From: Azolla pinnata | Taxonomy: Eukaryota > Streptophyta > Polypodiopsida > Salviniales > Salviniaceae | Direction: 5' to 3' | Length of the DNA stretch: 29,023 nucleotides | NCBI GenBank assembly: GCA_037176905.1 | Contig: JBBBWG010001204.1 | Span: 1-29,023 of the forward strand | In this document: piece by piece, positions 1 to 12,600 of the stretch | Numbering within the stretch: the stretch's first letter is position 1 | Layout of the letters: every line of letters begins with the position of its first letter | Made by a program: the position numbers and the translations under genes | Notes under the pieces: generated by a model | Told to the model about the DNA's origin: nothing | The model's input: the letters and a program-made list of their open reading frames with translations, nothing else | Databases searched by the model: none

Positions 1-692
1 AGATCTTAGAGAAGGCCACTCAAACAACACCCAAAAATTTCTATATGCCTCTTGATGTTCATCAAGCATGTTAATCTGTCATTGGAGGGGCATGCCTCTA
101 AGCATGTAAAAAATCTTCCCTTGGCGATCGCTATGATAATCAAATTTCGAAATTTCTGGTTTGTGCATTGGGCTTGACAAAGATTTGGACGATAGCCTTG
201 AATGCTAATAAAAAAAAACTCCCAATTGTGACAACCTTACACCGATTCCACGAATCTTGTCCTCAAAAAATGAACAACATAGCCAAAATGTTGGAATTTC
301 CAATGCTTAGGCTCATCATTAGTCTCTTAATTGATCTTTAATCATAATTTTTCTAGATTTGGGCTCGATAAAACCTTGATCATGATACTAGTCAGAAGCC
401 TTGATGTTGATAAAACCCTTGATCATGATACTAGCCCTTAATCATGATACTAGCCCTTAATCATGATAAAAACCTTGATCATGTTAGCACTTAATCCGAT
501 AATTAATCTCTTAATTGGTTTTAAACGTCTTACTTGATTATATTTCAAATGTAAGCCGATGGAGGTGTAAATGTTTAGTTAGGTCAGGGGCATTTTTGGG
601 AATTTCAAAACTGTGGAGTTCATTTTCTTTTCTGATCAGAAGCAGAAAAGAAGCAGAAGAAAGCAGCAAAACGCTGAGAGCGAGCTTGCGCC
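1..692. other. Upstream region of the EMAPII-type gene
   Basis: This AT-rich stretch holds no open frame that I can support. It includes a short tandem repeat at 372-490 (separate entry). From about 600 it becomes rich in A and G, and this part probably contains the 5' untranslated leader of the gene that starts at 693. I saw no convincing TATA box. The first 340 bases may be worn transposon sequence, but I could not match them to a family. Confidence 0.4.
372..490. repeat. Tandem repeat, 19-base unit
   Basis: Four head-to-tail units lie at 416-434, 435-453, 454-472 and 473-490 (the last is 18 bases). A further separated copy lies at about 373-391. The core reads CTTGATCATGATACTAG or CTTAATCATGATACTAG. 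It contains the palindromes TGATCA and ATCATGAT. The later copies differ by a few bases, so the array is not brand new. It ends about 200 bases before the start codon of the neighbouring gene. Confidence 0.85.
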
Positions 693-3600
693 ATGGCCGC
701 CAGCAATGGTACCACCTCCTCTATCCCGCTGCTTCCGTTGCTCTCGGATCTCCTTCCTCAGGTCAGGAAAGACTGTCCTCCTCCCTTCTTCCTTTTCTTT
801 TCATTTCCACAGTTTCGTTTGCGGGGAAAACCAAAAACTTCATCTTTTTGGACCCTAGATGGTTTCGAAGATTCGATTGCGCATAATTTTCCGCCTTCGA
901 TCGTCTGCATGATCCGTTTCTTCTCTTCCTTCACATTCTTTAGCTTCTTCTTCTCTTCCTTCTTATAGGAGCGTCTGCAAGCATGGAAGGATCTGGGACT
1001 TCCCTTGTGGTTTCCACAGACAGAAGCAGATGAAGCTTCACTGGACGAGGTAGGAATCTGTATAGGCAGAAATAATATCGTTTGAAGTCAATCCAATGTG
1101 AATCAGACAAACTGTTGTTTTAAAGTTTTATGTGGAGGAGGTTCAGAGAACTTTTCATAGGTGGCGCTTCTTCTTCTTGGATGATTGTAATGCGAATCAT
1201 GTTTTCTTTTGCACTTGTGATGGAAACAATGCTATCTAATTATTTCTTGGCATGTTGAAGTCACACATTAACTTATTGAAATTCGGATAGGATTGGTTTT
1301 AGAGTACTTTTGGATGATTGCATGCAATTAGGACTAACTGTTTGTGTTTTACATGTGCTGTCAAGGAAAAACTTTTTCTAGGGAGAGGTTGGAAGTGGTA
1401 AGGTGTTCTTTAGAAATGTAGAGATATTTGCTTTAGACGAATCTAGAAAAGTGTGTAGATGTTATGCGGGAGTGTATGTTGCCTTCTGAACTGCACTGTA
1501 GTGGATGTGAAAGATGTCTTGCTTCTATATGAGGAATCAGTTTTGTTTTGTCCGCACAATCTATGGAAATGATGATGGTGAAGATAAACGAATCTGTCTG
1601 TACTTTATTTTTTATGGAAATAGTTGCTTGTTTTATATATTATGAATTGATTGCAGTGTTAATTGCACACACTGTTAGTGCTTTGATCATTGCTTTTGCT
1701 TTGACCTCATTTTATGCATCTCTCTTAAGGTATGTTTTAACATAGGTGCAGTTTGAATAGGAAAGAATTTGTTTGTGCTTTGCATCACAATTTTTGTCTA
1801 TGTTGACTCCAGGGGAAGCATTGGCTTGAATTTGTGAATCAATTTCAGAAAGGCGATGATTGGTCAGGAAAGCTACGGTCATTGGATGAACATTTGCTCA
1901 AACAATCAGTTATATGTGGCCATGGCTTGACTGTTTCGACAGTGGATGTAATGGTGTTTGTTGCTGTGAGAGATACTCTGGTAAAGTAACTATAAAAATA
2001 AAAGCAGAAAATTACAAAGAGGACGTTAGTCTTTTAGGCCAGTCTGGTCACTTAATAGACATTAATATTTTTTCTATATTTCTTTTTAACACGTTCTCAC
2101 AGAGTTAATGTGTGCTACTTCAGGTTCATAATGTCATTTCCGTGAAGAAGGTAGAATATCAGAACGTATTACGTTGGTTTGACTATGTTCAGGTAACTAT
2201 TGACTACAAATGGAATCAAACTAGAAATGAAAGGAGTTTCGCATCTTAATCCATGCATATCCTTTTTGCTTTCTCACTCTTTAACCTCCATTCACAGAAT
2301 GATGAGAAAGTTGCTGTCTTCTTTGATAAGTCTCCCATTGCAAAGGGGGGATTTGAGCCTCAGGTAGTTTTTCTCATATCTACTTTAGAGTCATGTATGG
2401 AAAGCTTAAACTAATCATACGACATTTTGTTTGCTCTAATCATTTGGAAATTTCGAGTGCATAAAGATACTTATGAAGATTGATCCAGCATTTTTTGCTT
2501 ATAATCGTTCAGGAAAGTTCAATGTTTGAAAAGCTCGCCATTAATCTACACCATTGCATTGCTTGCTGTTATGGAGAATTTTCTGTCTTGAATAATGTTT
2601 GGGAATTTGATCTCAGCATACTGCAATTTAGTTGCACATAGTCATTAGGAAGTTTTCAGATCTGTTGGATGCTTGAGAAGCTTGATCTTAATATATGACA
2701 ATGATTCGGTTTAATGAACCAGGACTTTTCAGATGCCATTGCAAAGAAGCCAGCAAAAGCAGAAACTGCGGTAACGATTGAACCTAGTAAAGGGAACACA
2801 AAAGATGCAGCCAAAAACTTGGGGAAAGATGCTGAAAATGTTAGTTATCTTTATATTGTATTTCTTTTGAAGACACTTGTGTTTACTTTTTAAATCTACT
2901 ACTTGTGCATTATGTAGGGCAATAAAGCAAATGAGAATATAGCAAAGAAAACCACACAGAAAGAGATCAGCACATCAGTAATGAAGGGAGAAGAAAAGAA
3001 AAACGAAGATAACACAGCTTTGAAGCAGAAGGAAGGAAAGGGGAAGGAAGGAGAAGGGAAAAAGGATGACAAGAAGGGGAAAGAAGAATCGCAGGTCAGT
3101 GTGAGCGTGTTGGACATTCGGGTTGGACTGGTAGTCAAAGTATGGAAACACCCTAGTGCTGACTCGTAAGATGTTATAGCCATTTTTCAATCTTAGTAAT
3201 TTATGTGGCAATGACTATGTGACTGAGGTGAGATGTTTTATCTTGGCTGTTGTAAATGGCAGTTTATATGTAGAGGAGATCGATCTCGGAGACATTGGAG
3301 TCCGTCAGGTTGTGAGTGGACTTGCGAAATATGTCAAGGAGGAAGATATGATGGTATAAAAGTTCATGAATGACTATTTATGAAAATATTAGCTGTCTTT
3401 GTTTCTTTCTTATATATCAATTAAATTTCAGAACAGGAAAGTTGTATTGATAGCCAATGTGAAGCCAGGGAAACTAAGAGATGTCGTTTCAACGGGTTTG
3501 GTAAATCATCTGACCTAGTGTCTTTGATCCCTTTAGTAAGCTAGCCGGGATTGTTTTCTATGTGGATTTAAACTGGATATCTGTTTGTTTAGGTACTTTG

Positions 3601-5501
3601 TGCATCAAATTCGGATCATACTTTGGTTGAACCAATCCTACCACCTCCTACAGCGATTATAGGGGAGCGGGTAACTTTTTTTGGGTGAGTTAGTGGTTAC
3701 CTAATATCTAGACATTCTGTCCTATATATATTTTAATTATTTTGTGGAAGAATTATGCTGATTGTACCATAACCATTGTATTTTTTTATAGGCATGATGG
3801 AAAGCCAGAAGACGTGCTTAACCCCAAGAAAAAGCAGCTTGAGAAGATTTTTCCTGTGAGTAATGATATAATAAAAACTCTTTAACACGTATAAGTGTAT
3901 GTGTGTTGGTAGTTTTTCAAATGAAGTAACGTTGCCAAAAAACTTTAGTTGCAACCAGTTGTGTGAAAATTGGCAAACTGTACTGTTATGTCTAGGGACT
4001 TTAAGAAAGAATAATCGACATGTTGGGCGGAGAAAAAGAAGTCAAAACATTGTTTCAATGTTTGTAGGATAGTTTTTAAACAGCTTCAAGAGTTGATGGT
4101 TGCTCTTAAGTGCATGAACATGAACATGAAATACCTGATAGCCAACCAATCTGTGTTTAAGACTAAGATGAAATAGGGGGAAGTCATTTCCAACGACTGA
4201 GAAAGTTGAAATTTTTTTTGGCTGAATTATAGATAAAAGTGTATGCACACTGACCAGATTTGAAAATTTACAAATTAAAGTGTAAGAAGGCTAAGGACCT
4301 GTATAGCGTTTACCTTTGCTAAATTCGGGGAACTTTTCGGAAGTAAACAACACACTTAGAGTATATAAAAGAATATAAGAACTAAATAAGATACAGATTA
4401 GGATGTCCCATTTTGATGAATTAAAGAACAGAGAAATGCTAGAAGGTAGAGTGATTAGGAAGGTGAACACATGGTGTTGTTTAGATGTGCAGGTTGCTCC
4501 TTTTAGAGGACATGCAGATGCTCATAGTAAAACCTGTATACTGTTCTAACTTCATTTCTAAATGTGACAAACCATTTCAAATGGAATTGCAAATGTGCAT
4601 TTCCCACGATCAGAAATGACAGTTTCCCACCTATACGGCCAGTGAATCACCAATGTTTAATATAAAATTTGGCTTATTTCACATGAACACTACATGTCTT
4701 CATCTTTGTCTTAGGCGCTGATCCCATTACGCACCTGTTAGCATAGTTTGTGTGCTTGTGGCATTGCTTCTGGTATTCCTGTACTTCTTGTAGTACCTCA
4801 TTGGTACTAGATATCAGAAACAAGTGAACTTGGCTAAAAGTATACATCATTCAGAACTGAGAACATGTAATAGCTGGAAAACTAAATTCCTAGGTTGCAG
4901 ATATTTTGTGTTGCTCATGAAATCATGATTCTTTGGTACTACGTATCACAAACAAGCAAACTCGGTTAAGAGGGAGTTTTTGGATTATGGCCAACCAAAC
5001 TCAGCAAACAAAATCAATGTTAGGCTGCAGTATGACCAAAGCCATCATTGATTTTGAAAAGATCTATGGCACATTGATTTTGGTAGAACCATGGTAAGGA
5101 TCTGCCCCGAAATGTGTATGCAGAGATGGTTGTAATGATCTGTGCCTCGAAATGTATATGCAGACATTGTAGGCTTCATTTTGCTGAGGATGATAAGCAT
5201 GTTTCGGTCTTCTGTCTCTTGATAATAGTTTTATCTTCCTGATGTGACTGCATGCTACTTTGAGAACTTCATGTACTGTTTTGGTCCAAGTTTTTTGTGT
5301 TATGGGTGCACTTTGTCAAGAAGGAAAGGCTGTGATTGTCCTTGTTATCTAGATGATAAGCACTCTGTTTGACCTTGCCTTTGTTGTGGTTAACAGGATC
5401 TCTTTACAGATGATAATGGTATTGCAACTTATCAAGGTGTTCCGTTTATGACATCCGCTGGTCCCTGCACATCATCATTTTCAAAAGCACCGATCAAATG
5501 A
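693..5501 (+). CDS. EMAPII/Arc1p-type tRNA-binding protein (12 exons, 412 aa)
   Basis: Exons: 693-761, 969-1049, 1813-1980, 2124-2192, 2298-2363, 2723-2839, 2918-3165, 3263-3353, 3432-3500, 3593-3684, 3792-3855, 5397-5501; all joins keep frame and introns are GT-AG. Residues 1-151 form an N-terminal part that includes LRWFDYVQ, similar in position to the GST-C-like region of plant homologues. Residues about 152-249 are a lysine- and glutamate-rich linker. Residues about 250-412 are an OB-fold tRNA-binding plus EMAPII domain: SVSVLDIRVG, WKHPSADSLYVEEIDLG, RQVVSGLAKY, VKPGKLRDV, GKPEDVLNPKKKQLEKIFP and the tail PFMTSAGPCTSS. Proteins of this family (yeast Arc1p, animal AIMP1/p43, plant OB-fold homologues) bind tRNA and hold aminoacyl-tRNA synthetases in a complex, so a cytosolic role in tRNA charging is likely. 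The start at 693 is the first ATG of the open frame of exon 1 and gives a normal family length. No transit peptide is evident. Assignment is by recognised motifs, not by a search. Confidence 0.92.
1050..1812 (+). other. Intron 2 of the EMAPII-type gene
   Basis: A 763-base AT-rich GT-AG intron. It begins GTAGGA and ends with a pyrimidine-rich stretch and CAG. I see no embedded gene; the short hydrophobic open frame inside it has no start context and looks like a chance frame in T-rich DNA. Confidence 0.8.
3856..5396 (+). other. Intron 11 of the EMAPII-type gene, with local duplications
   Basis: A 1541-base intron, the longest of this gene. It contains two short diverged duplications: GGTACTAGATATCAGAAACA near 4803 matches GGTACTACGTATCACAAACA near 4935, and a shorter block around CGAAATGTGTATGCAGA near 5110 matches CGAAATGTATATGCAGA near 5148. 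No gene is visible inside. The repeats are too worn to assign to a transposon family. Confidence 0.7.
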
Positions 5502-6600
5502 GTGAATTCATTGTGGTCATGTCATCCAGCCATAATCAACTGTTATCTTCCAGCTCTAGATTTGATGTATTGTATTCATTATATGGCAGTTTTATCTGCG
5601 AGTGTGTTGAGAAAGTGGGCCGATTTTGAGCCCTAGATTTTGATTGGTTGTATCCATGTTTATTATGGTTTGTCAACCATTCCTCTTCTTCAGGTGGAGA
5701 GAATTTTGAGATGGTTCATTCAATGGAGAGAAATCTTAAGTAATTGAGAAGGCAGAGCCAGTTTTCTATGTGATGATTTTTTCACACATACACCACTGGA
5801 CCATGCTGATTACAAGTTGTCTCCAAATGCAAAGCGGTCTAGGGTTTGGGTCCATTAGCTATTTTCAAGTCATGCTTCTATCACTTTTGAATTATATACA
5901 TTCAAAAAGTAGATAGCCTTTTTTAAGGTTGATGAGGTTTAGATGGAATCCAAATGATTCTAGCTGGACCTGTATGGTAAGGAGTGACATAAATGGCAGT
6001 AAGCATGAATCATTTAATCATCGATGGAAATTGTCACTGATGCCTTAGGTATGCATTTAGCTGAGGCAAAATGAGTGAAAATTAGCCAGGGGACTGCAGG
6101 CTCAAATTATTAGGTTCATTCAACCTGTATCTATAAACAGTGTTCCACTTAGTCCCAAGTGTGTACTTCTGTGCATTGCTTGACTGCTTGAGGAAATGAA
6201 TAAATGTTGCATGTTCTGCTCTCGCACATTTGTGAAAATGTGCATATAATTTTTTTAAAGTGCCCTATACCCTGCTGCTCTTTCACAATTGATTGATGAG
6301 ACATGCAAATGAATTAGCAAAAGAGTATGAATCGATGTGGACCTGTCTGTAATGGGCTCACTCACAAGCATCCCAAACTCTGCACATTGAGATAACAGTA
6401 AGATGATAAGTTTATGTGACGAGAAGCAAAGAATACTGCAAATTATGAACCAATGTAAACCTCAGTATCGGGGCCACAAGCATCCCAAAAATGCCATTTC
6501 TGCATAGTCAGGCTACAATAAAAAGCTTTCAGACAGATTGTGTGTACAGCTATGTATACATGTGTTACGGAAAAGATCATGCTCGACAAAAAAGTACATC
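5502..6600. other. Convergent 3' spacer between EMAPII-type gene and cpSRP54
   Basis: The two genes run towards each other here, so this 1.1 kb should hold both 3' untranslated regions. An AATAAA at 6199-6204 on the + strand could be a polyadenylation signal for the EMAPII-type gene, although it is about 700 bases after the stop. An imperfect duplication of period about 118 bases is present: the block from 6327 to about 6378 matches 6445 to about 6494, both ending in CACAAGCATCCCAAA. No gene is supported. Confidence 0.55.
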
Positions 6601-9600
6601 CTATTTAGCTCCGAAGCCTTTACCAACAACACGCACCCTTTTCCTTTTGGCCGTTCCGGGAGGAGCCTGCATTGAGACAGTCGCTATTTTTGAGAAATCT
6701 TGGAAAAATATTCCAACATCCTTTTCTCATAGGGTTACAATGAAGAAAAAAACCTCATTTCAACGGACAGATACATAAAAACTGGAAGGGGAAACAGATG
6801 CTAGTAGTCGTGAACATATACACAGCAATGAATGTCATGAAGCTTCTGAAAAGACATTACACTGATTTAACATCCACCAGCATTATCATTCATTATATAT
6901 GCATGCGTATAACAGCAAGCACATTATACTGAGTGGAAACACATTCGCACATTCCCATGCACATAGAATATTAGTTATTTATTAATACATGAATATTATA
7001 CCTTACGAGCTCCCTTCAATGACTCCTCAAGATTGTCTAGGCCTGGTATAGAACCCCCTTGCATCATGGACATAAGATTCTTCATTCGAGCACGCATTTG
7101 GAATAGCTGAGAAACCATTTGACTAACTTGTTCCTGTGATCGTCCTGACCCATTGGCAACCCTTCTCCTTCTTGATGGTGATTTTGCCAACAAATCAGGT
7201 GTTGCCCTCTCCTCTACACAAACAATTGTTCTCGAGTTAAATACGATCACAATTGAACTTTATGCGCTTTTGTCAAAACCTTCATTAATCAAACTATGAG
7301 ATGTACAGGAAAGAATGTGGGTTTGAATGTAAAATCGTACTAGGTTATTTAGCAGAACATCTTTTCATGCATACTAGTTCTGAGTACTTAAGATATGACT
7401 TTTCTCCATGAGCATAGTCATTGCCCTAAATCTGATCTATTCAATTATTTGAGCAATGTCGCACAAAAATTATTGAAGAGAAGGAATTTTTCAGTAGAAC
7501 AGAGATTCCTAGAAAAACCATCCACCTAAAACTAGTTATTTTATGAGCTATCTGCTGATGACCAAGAGCCTTGTTTTTTTTTTTGGAACAAATGAGTCAA
7601 AACACTAGCAACGGCACAATGAAATATGCTAGGTTTAACAAATCCATTAGAACTCACTTGGTGTCATGGAGTTTATCATTGATTCAACAATTTTCAAACT
7701 CTTTTCTGCTTCTCGAATTTGTTGAGGGCTCACCTGTCATTGATTCAAGCATAATGTAACATAACTTGACCATTACCTTTTTACAATCAATTTGTGCAAT
7801 TGACTTCAACAGGAAACAGGGATATGAGACTTATACTTTTCCCATGCCTGGAAGCATGCCAACAAGTTTGTTCATTGGTCCCATTCTAGCCAATGCTCGT
7901 GTCTGCTTGAGGAAATCATTAAAATCAAATTTTGCTTCCATAATTTTTCTCTGCAGCTCTTCAGCTTCTTCTTGTAGCATCTACAATCACATAAGATTTC
8001 ATCTTTACAATAAGACATGAAGTCCGAAAAACTTAGATAACTCACTTCCCCAAAAGGAAGATCAGTAAATAAAAATCGCTTGAATTATCATTCCTTAATT
8101 CTCATAACTAAAGGTGTCATATTTGGACATCATACAGTTGTTTCAAGTATTTCCATAGTTAAGACAGTCATTGGACATTATAATCTCGTAGAACAAGTAA
8201 TCTTCACATATCAAGGTTCAGAATAGAGACTTACAACTCCTTCTGCTTTCTCCACAAAAGATAATACATCACCCATTCCTAATATGCGTCCTGCTAAACG
8301 GTCTGGGTAGAATGGCTCCAAAGCTTCCATGCCTTCACCTTGTCCAACAAATTTTATTGGTTTTCCTGAAACCTGTTTATTGTCACTGAGATAAAATTCA
8401 CTCATATTTTATAGATCCATCTAAGATGAATAATTTTATCAATCTTTTTTCCCTTTTATAAAAATGTGAATGAAGAGAAATGAACATGATAGCAGCCTTT
8501 AAAAATCCATGCTTCATTATTTCCTCTAGTTGAAAGAAAAAACAAACCTCTCTAACACTCAATGCAGCTCCACCTCTTGAGTCACCATCAAGTTTTGTTA
8601 ATATAGCTCCCGTAATTCCAATTTCCAGGTTGAATGCAGACACCAAGGCTGCTCAACAAACAATGATAATTAAAAAAAATTAGCTTGACACATAACCACA
8701 CATGAGTAACATTATGCCTTAATATTTGTAGCCATAAATTCAATACAGATAGAAGTTAAAGTTTTTTCCCAATCATTAGGTGAATGACCGTAAGACAATT
8801 ACAGAAACATATCCAAGTGCTAAAAACTGGGGTTACAGAATAGCATTTCTGTTCAGTTTCTGAAATCATGCCCAGAAGGGAAAAGACAGGTCTGGTTAGG
8901 AGTGTGAGTCGAAGGAAATCCCAAAAGGCTGTCCCTTCTGATACCCAGAAGAGGGATACGTCACCAGGTCTTTCAGAACTGTGATTAACATAATTGAGCA
9001 AATTTGATGGAATTCAGCCCATTCAGATTATGATTATCAAGATTCAGTGGAAGCTTTATGAGAATTTGATTATTGGAACGATCTAGAAAGCAACAGAGTA
9101 TGTTCCAATGCACTTGGGAGAACATCTATATTTATGAATGTTCACAGGGGGGTTTAGGTTGGAATTATAAAACGCTTTACTTTCCTATTCCCACCATTGA
9201 CTATATGAACAGCTACACGATAGACGCCACTGGTTGTATATAGACATTCCGATTCTAATCTGATCTGTCTGATGGCTATACGATAGAAAATTTCCTTGTG
9301 ATTGTTGCATCCTATATTACATCCTGTCAATTAGAAAAAGATAACTGAAATGCCAGATTTTCTTTCTTCCATCCCTAAACTTAAAACTGAATACGCATGA
9401 TGAGTATATATAACCACTAATCTTAAAAAAGAAAGTCACTAAAATAGTTTCTACTCAATCATATGGAGTCGTGTGTGCACAGTTCACGGGGGGGTCTCCT
9501 GAGAACCAGGGGATCCACGATAAAATATAGAGTGAAGCAGCCAAAATAATATTCTCAGATACCACCACCTTACAACTGCTTTAATTTATGGAAAGACCCT

Positions 9601-12600
9601 CAGGATACCAGACATAGAAACATTCTATCCTGACTTAGACAAAGGAATCGTATTGCCTGAGATCAGATATCCATCCAGTGGGGTCCTTAGAGCACAAACC
9701 ACCATGACGTTAGTTAGCTCCCAGATTCACATAATTATGTCTGGTTGCATCTAGAGGATTCCCAGATGCAGGATTAAGTGGTTGCAACCTTCCCTTTTCC
9801 TGCAGAACCACATCACTTGCGAAAGATTGATTCCCTTTCGTTGAGATATTAAATGGGTTCAATGATGTTTGGCTGATTGCGGGGACCTAAAGCTCTTTAT
9901 GCTTGGTCAATACTCATCTCAAGTGGGGGATAAGTAGCCACACACTTCAAATTACTCCCACAGCAGATTCTTATTGGAAGTTTAAATGATAAGGATTCAA
10001 CTAGTCTCACAATACACCTCATCTCCATACATTCCACAATAAAATGCCATTTTTCCACACAATCTAGTATGAATCAACCAACAGTCTCGTCTTCAAGATT
10101 GTAACCCCCTACTCACAAGTTTATGGAGTGGCTCGATGGTTTACCAAGAAGCTGTGAACCAATGTTTATGAATTCAGTTCTGGCTCCTTCAATTGTGAAA
10201 CGAAAGAGAAGTGCAGGTAAGTGCAGACTCAGAATACGAAAAAAACACAAGCTGGTGCATTGTTGTCCATTGAAAAGAACAGAATTTCCATAGAGGCTTT
10301 AAGCTTCAAGAAAAGTATCCTCAAACACCAGGCTAGGTCTATAGGAAAAAGTGAGAGCCAGGAGAAACAATTGAGATGGGTATAAACTGAAAGATAGATA
10401 CATAGATGTTATTATTATCCTTGAATGTCAAAGATGACGTCAAGCATCCAATGCAAAACACTTTCATGAACTGTCTAGAAGTAACTGTCAGTGTTCAAGA
10501 ACTTTATGTGATGGAAAAATACTGAAGCTAGAAAAATCCTATTTTAGGGTAGTAAGAAATGAATGATAGATTTTAACTTTAAACATTCAAACAAGTTTGC
10601 AATGAGTGAGGAAATTTACAAGCTGCCTCTTGCCCTGTCATTGCATCTACGACAAGGAAAACTTCTGTGGGATTAAGTACTTGTTTCATCTGCTTCAATT
10701 CATCCATCATGCCCTTGTCTACCTAGAGCATAGGAGAAGCATGTATTCAAAATAATAATCAGTATTAACACCAGGCTATATGTGCTGCTCACATATAAAG
10801 ATATTTTTCATATATATGATATGACAAATTTCTCATAGTCAACATCATGACATATCTTTCATCTATATATCATCACATATGTGTCATATTTCTCTCAAAA
10901 TAACAATCAGTATTAAGATCATGCCGTATGTGATGGTCACATATTAAGATATATCTCATATATATTAATATAAATTTAAATCACCTAGATTTATATTGAA
11001 CCAAGACTTGCCACCAACAAAGAACCTATACATTTGGATACAAAATTTTTGAACAAGTAATGATAGGACCAACCTGGAGTCTTCCAGCTGTGTCGACAAT
11101 GACAACATCTACTGATCTTTTCTTTGCCTCTGATAACCCTTGCTTTGCGATCTCAGCTGGTTTGACCTGGCTTCTATTCTCAAATACATGAACATCCACC
11201 TACAGGAAATACATAAAGATGAAGTACAAACATAGTTTTGTATAATGTGAAAAAACGATGTTCATAGAAGTGCAAAGTGTTCAAAAAAAGGAAGAACAAG
11301 GATATGACCAAAGAAGAACCTGTTTTCCAAGAGTAACAAGTTGATCTATAGCTGCAGGACGATAAACATCTGCTGCGATCATCATACACTTCTTTCCCTG
11401 AATACAAGAATTGAATTTCATATAGAATTCACATCTTAAGAAGATAGCATTGATACACTCCATTATTGTTAACGTTTACATGCCTTTTTCTTCAGATATA
11501 AAGCAAGTTTCCCACAGGCTGTTGTCTTTCCCACACCTTGAAGCCCAGCCATAAGGATGACAGTTGGTTTTGTAGAGGCATACTCGATATCAACAAACTC
11601 TCCACCCATTAACTTGACAAGCTCATCATTCACAACCTAATCAAATGATCATTTGCAATTCACAAAAGTTCTGAAACTCGTGCGAAATGACACAATTTGT
11701 AAAATTTTGGTTGCTGTATGGTCATGTTCATATGATGGCTATAATACAATCATATACCTTTACCAACTGTTGGTCAGGCCTCACTCCTTTGATGACACCA
11801 ACACCGATGGCTTTCTCTGTCACATTCTTCACGAAGCTTCTCACAACAGGAAGACTCACCTGCAGCACAATGTTTTGTACAAGTTATAGGTCCACCTCTT
11901 ACATGGATAAATTCAAATAACAAAGAGCTTCAAATGCTGATGCTACATCTGCTTCAAGTAGAGCTCTTCGAATGTCTCGCATAGGCTCCTTAATGTTTTC
12001 TCGAGTCAAGACATCTATAAGACAATAGAGAACTAATTATCTTCAGAAAATGGAAATATTCTAATACAATTACAGATCTTGAAGAAAGTTCTAGCATAAG
12101 ATGGCAATTTATATTGAATTTTAAGACATTAGTGAAGAAAAATGAGCACATAAGACTTGAAATTGAGCTCAAAGTAAAGATGGTTATAGACATCGAAAAA
12201 AAGTTCTAGTGTAAGGTATTACTATGCATTGAATGAGTACGAGATTTTAGAAACATTAATGAGCAAATAAATTGTCTTGCAAAAATGTACCTTCTTTCTT
12301 GAGTTTGGTCCATGCTTCCTCAAGACTACTTGAAAGTTGATCGAACATAGCCGAGGGAGTACTCACAAGAGGAAATTTTCTCCTTCTCGGCCATCTCTTG
12401 CCAAAAGAAGATTTTTCTATCCCCAAAGTAAATGAGAAACCTCCCTGTTTTCATGCGGATTGATTTTCAAGCCTTTCAATCAAAGTAGAAAGATACAGAT
12501 ATGGAGAGCAAAAGAATGGGATGGGAGGAAAGAATATGAATGGATGGAACGAAAAAGCATGAATCAATGGAGTGAAAGAATAGAAATGGATGGAATGCAT

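Noticed and set aside
372-490. Possible CRISPR-like array
   Set aside because: The repeats are directly adjacent with no unique spacers, and the window is plant nuclear DNA.
515-886. 123-residue + strand frame upstream of and overlapping the EMAPII-type exon 1
   Set aside because: It reads through a splice donor in a different frame from the conserved protein and has no recognisable domain.
8649-10619. Possible retrotransposon in cpSRP54 intron 8
   Set aside because: No long terminal repeats, primer-binding site, polypurine tract or polymerase motifs were visible; composition alone is not enough.
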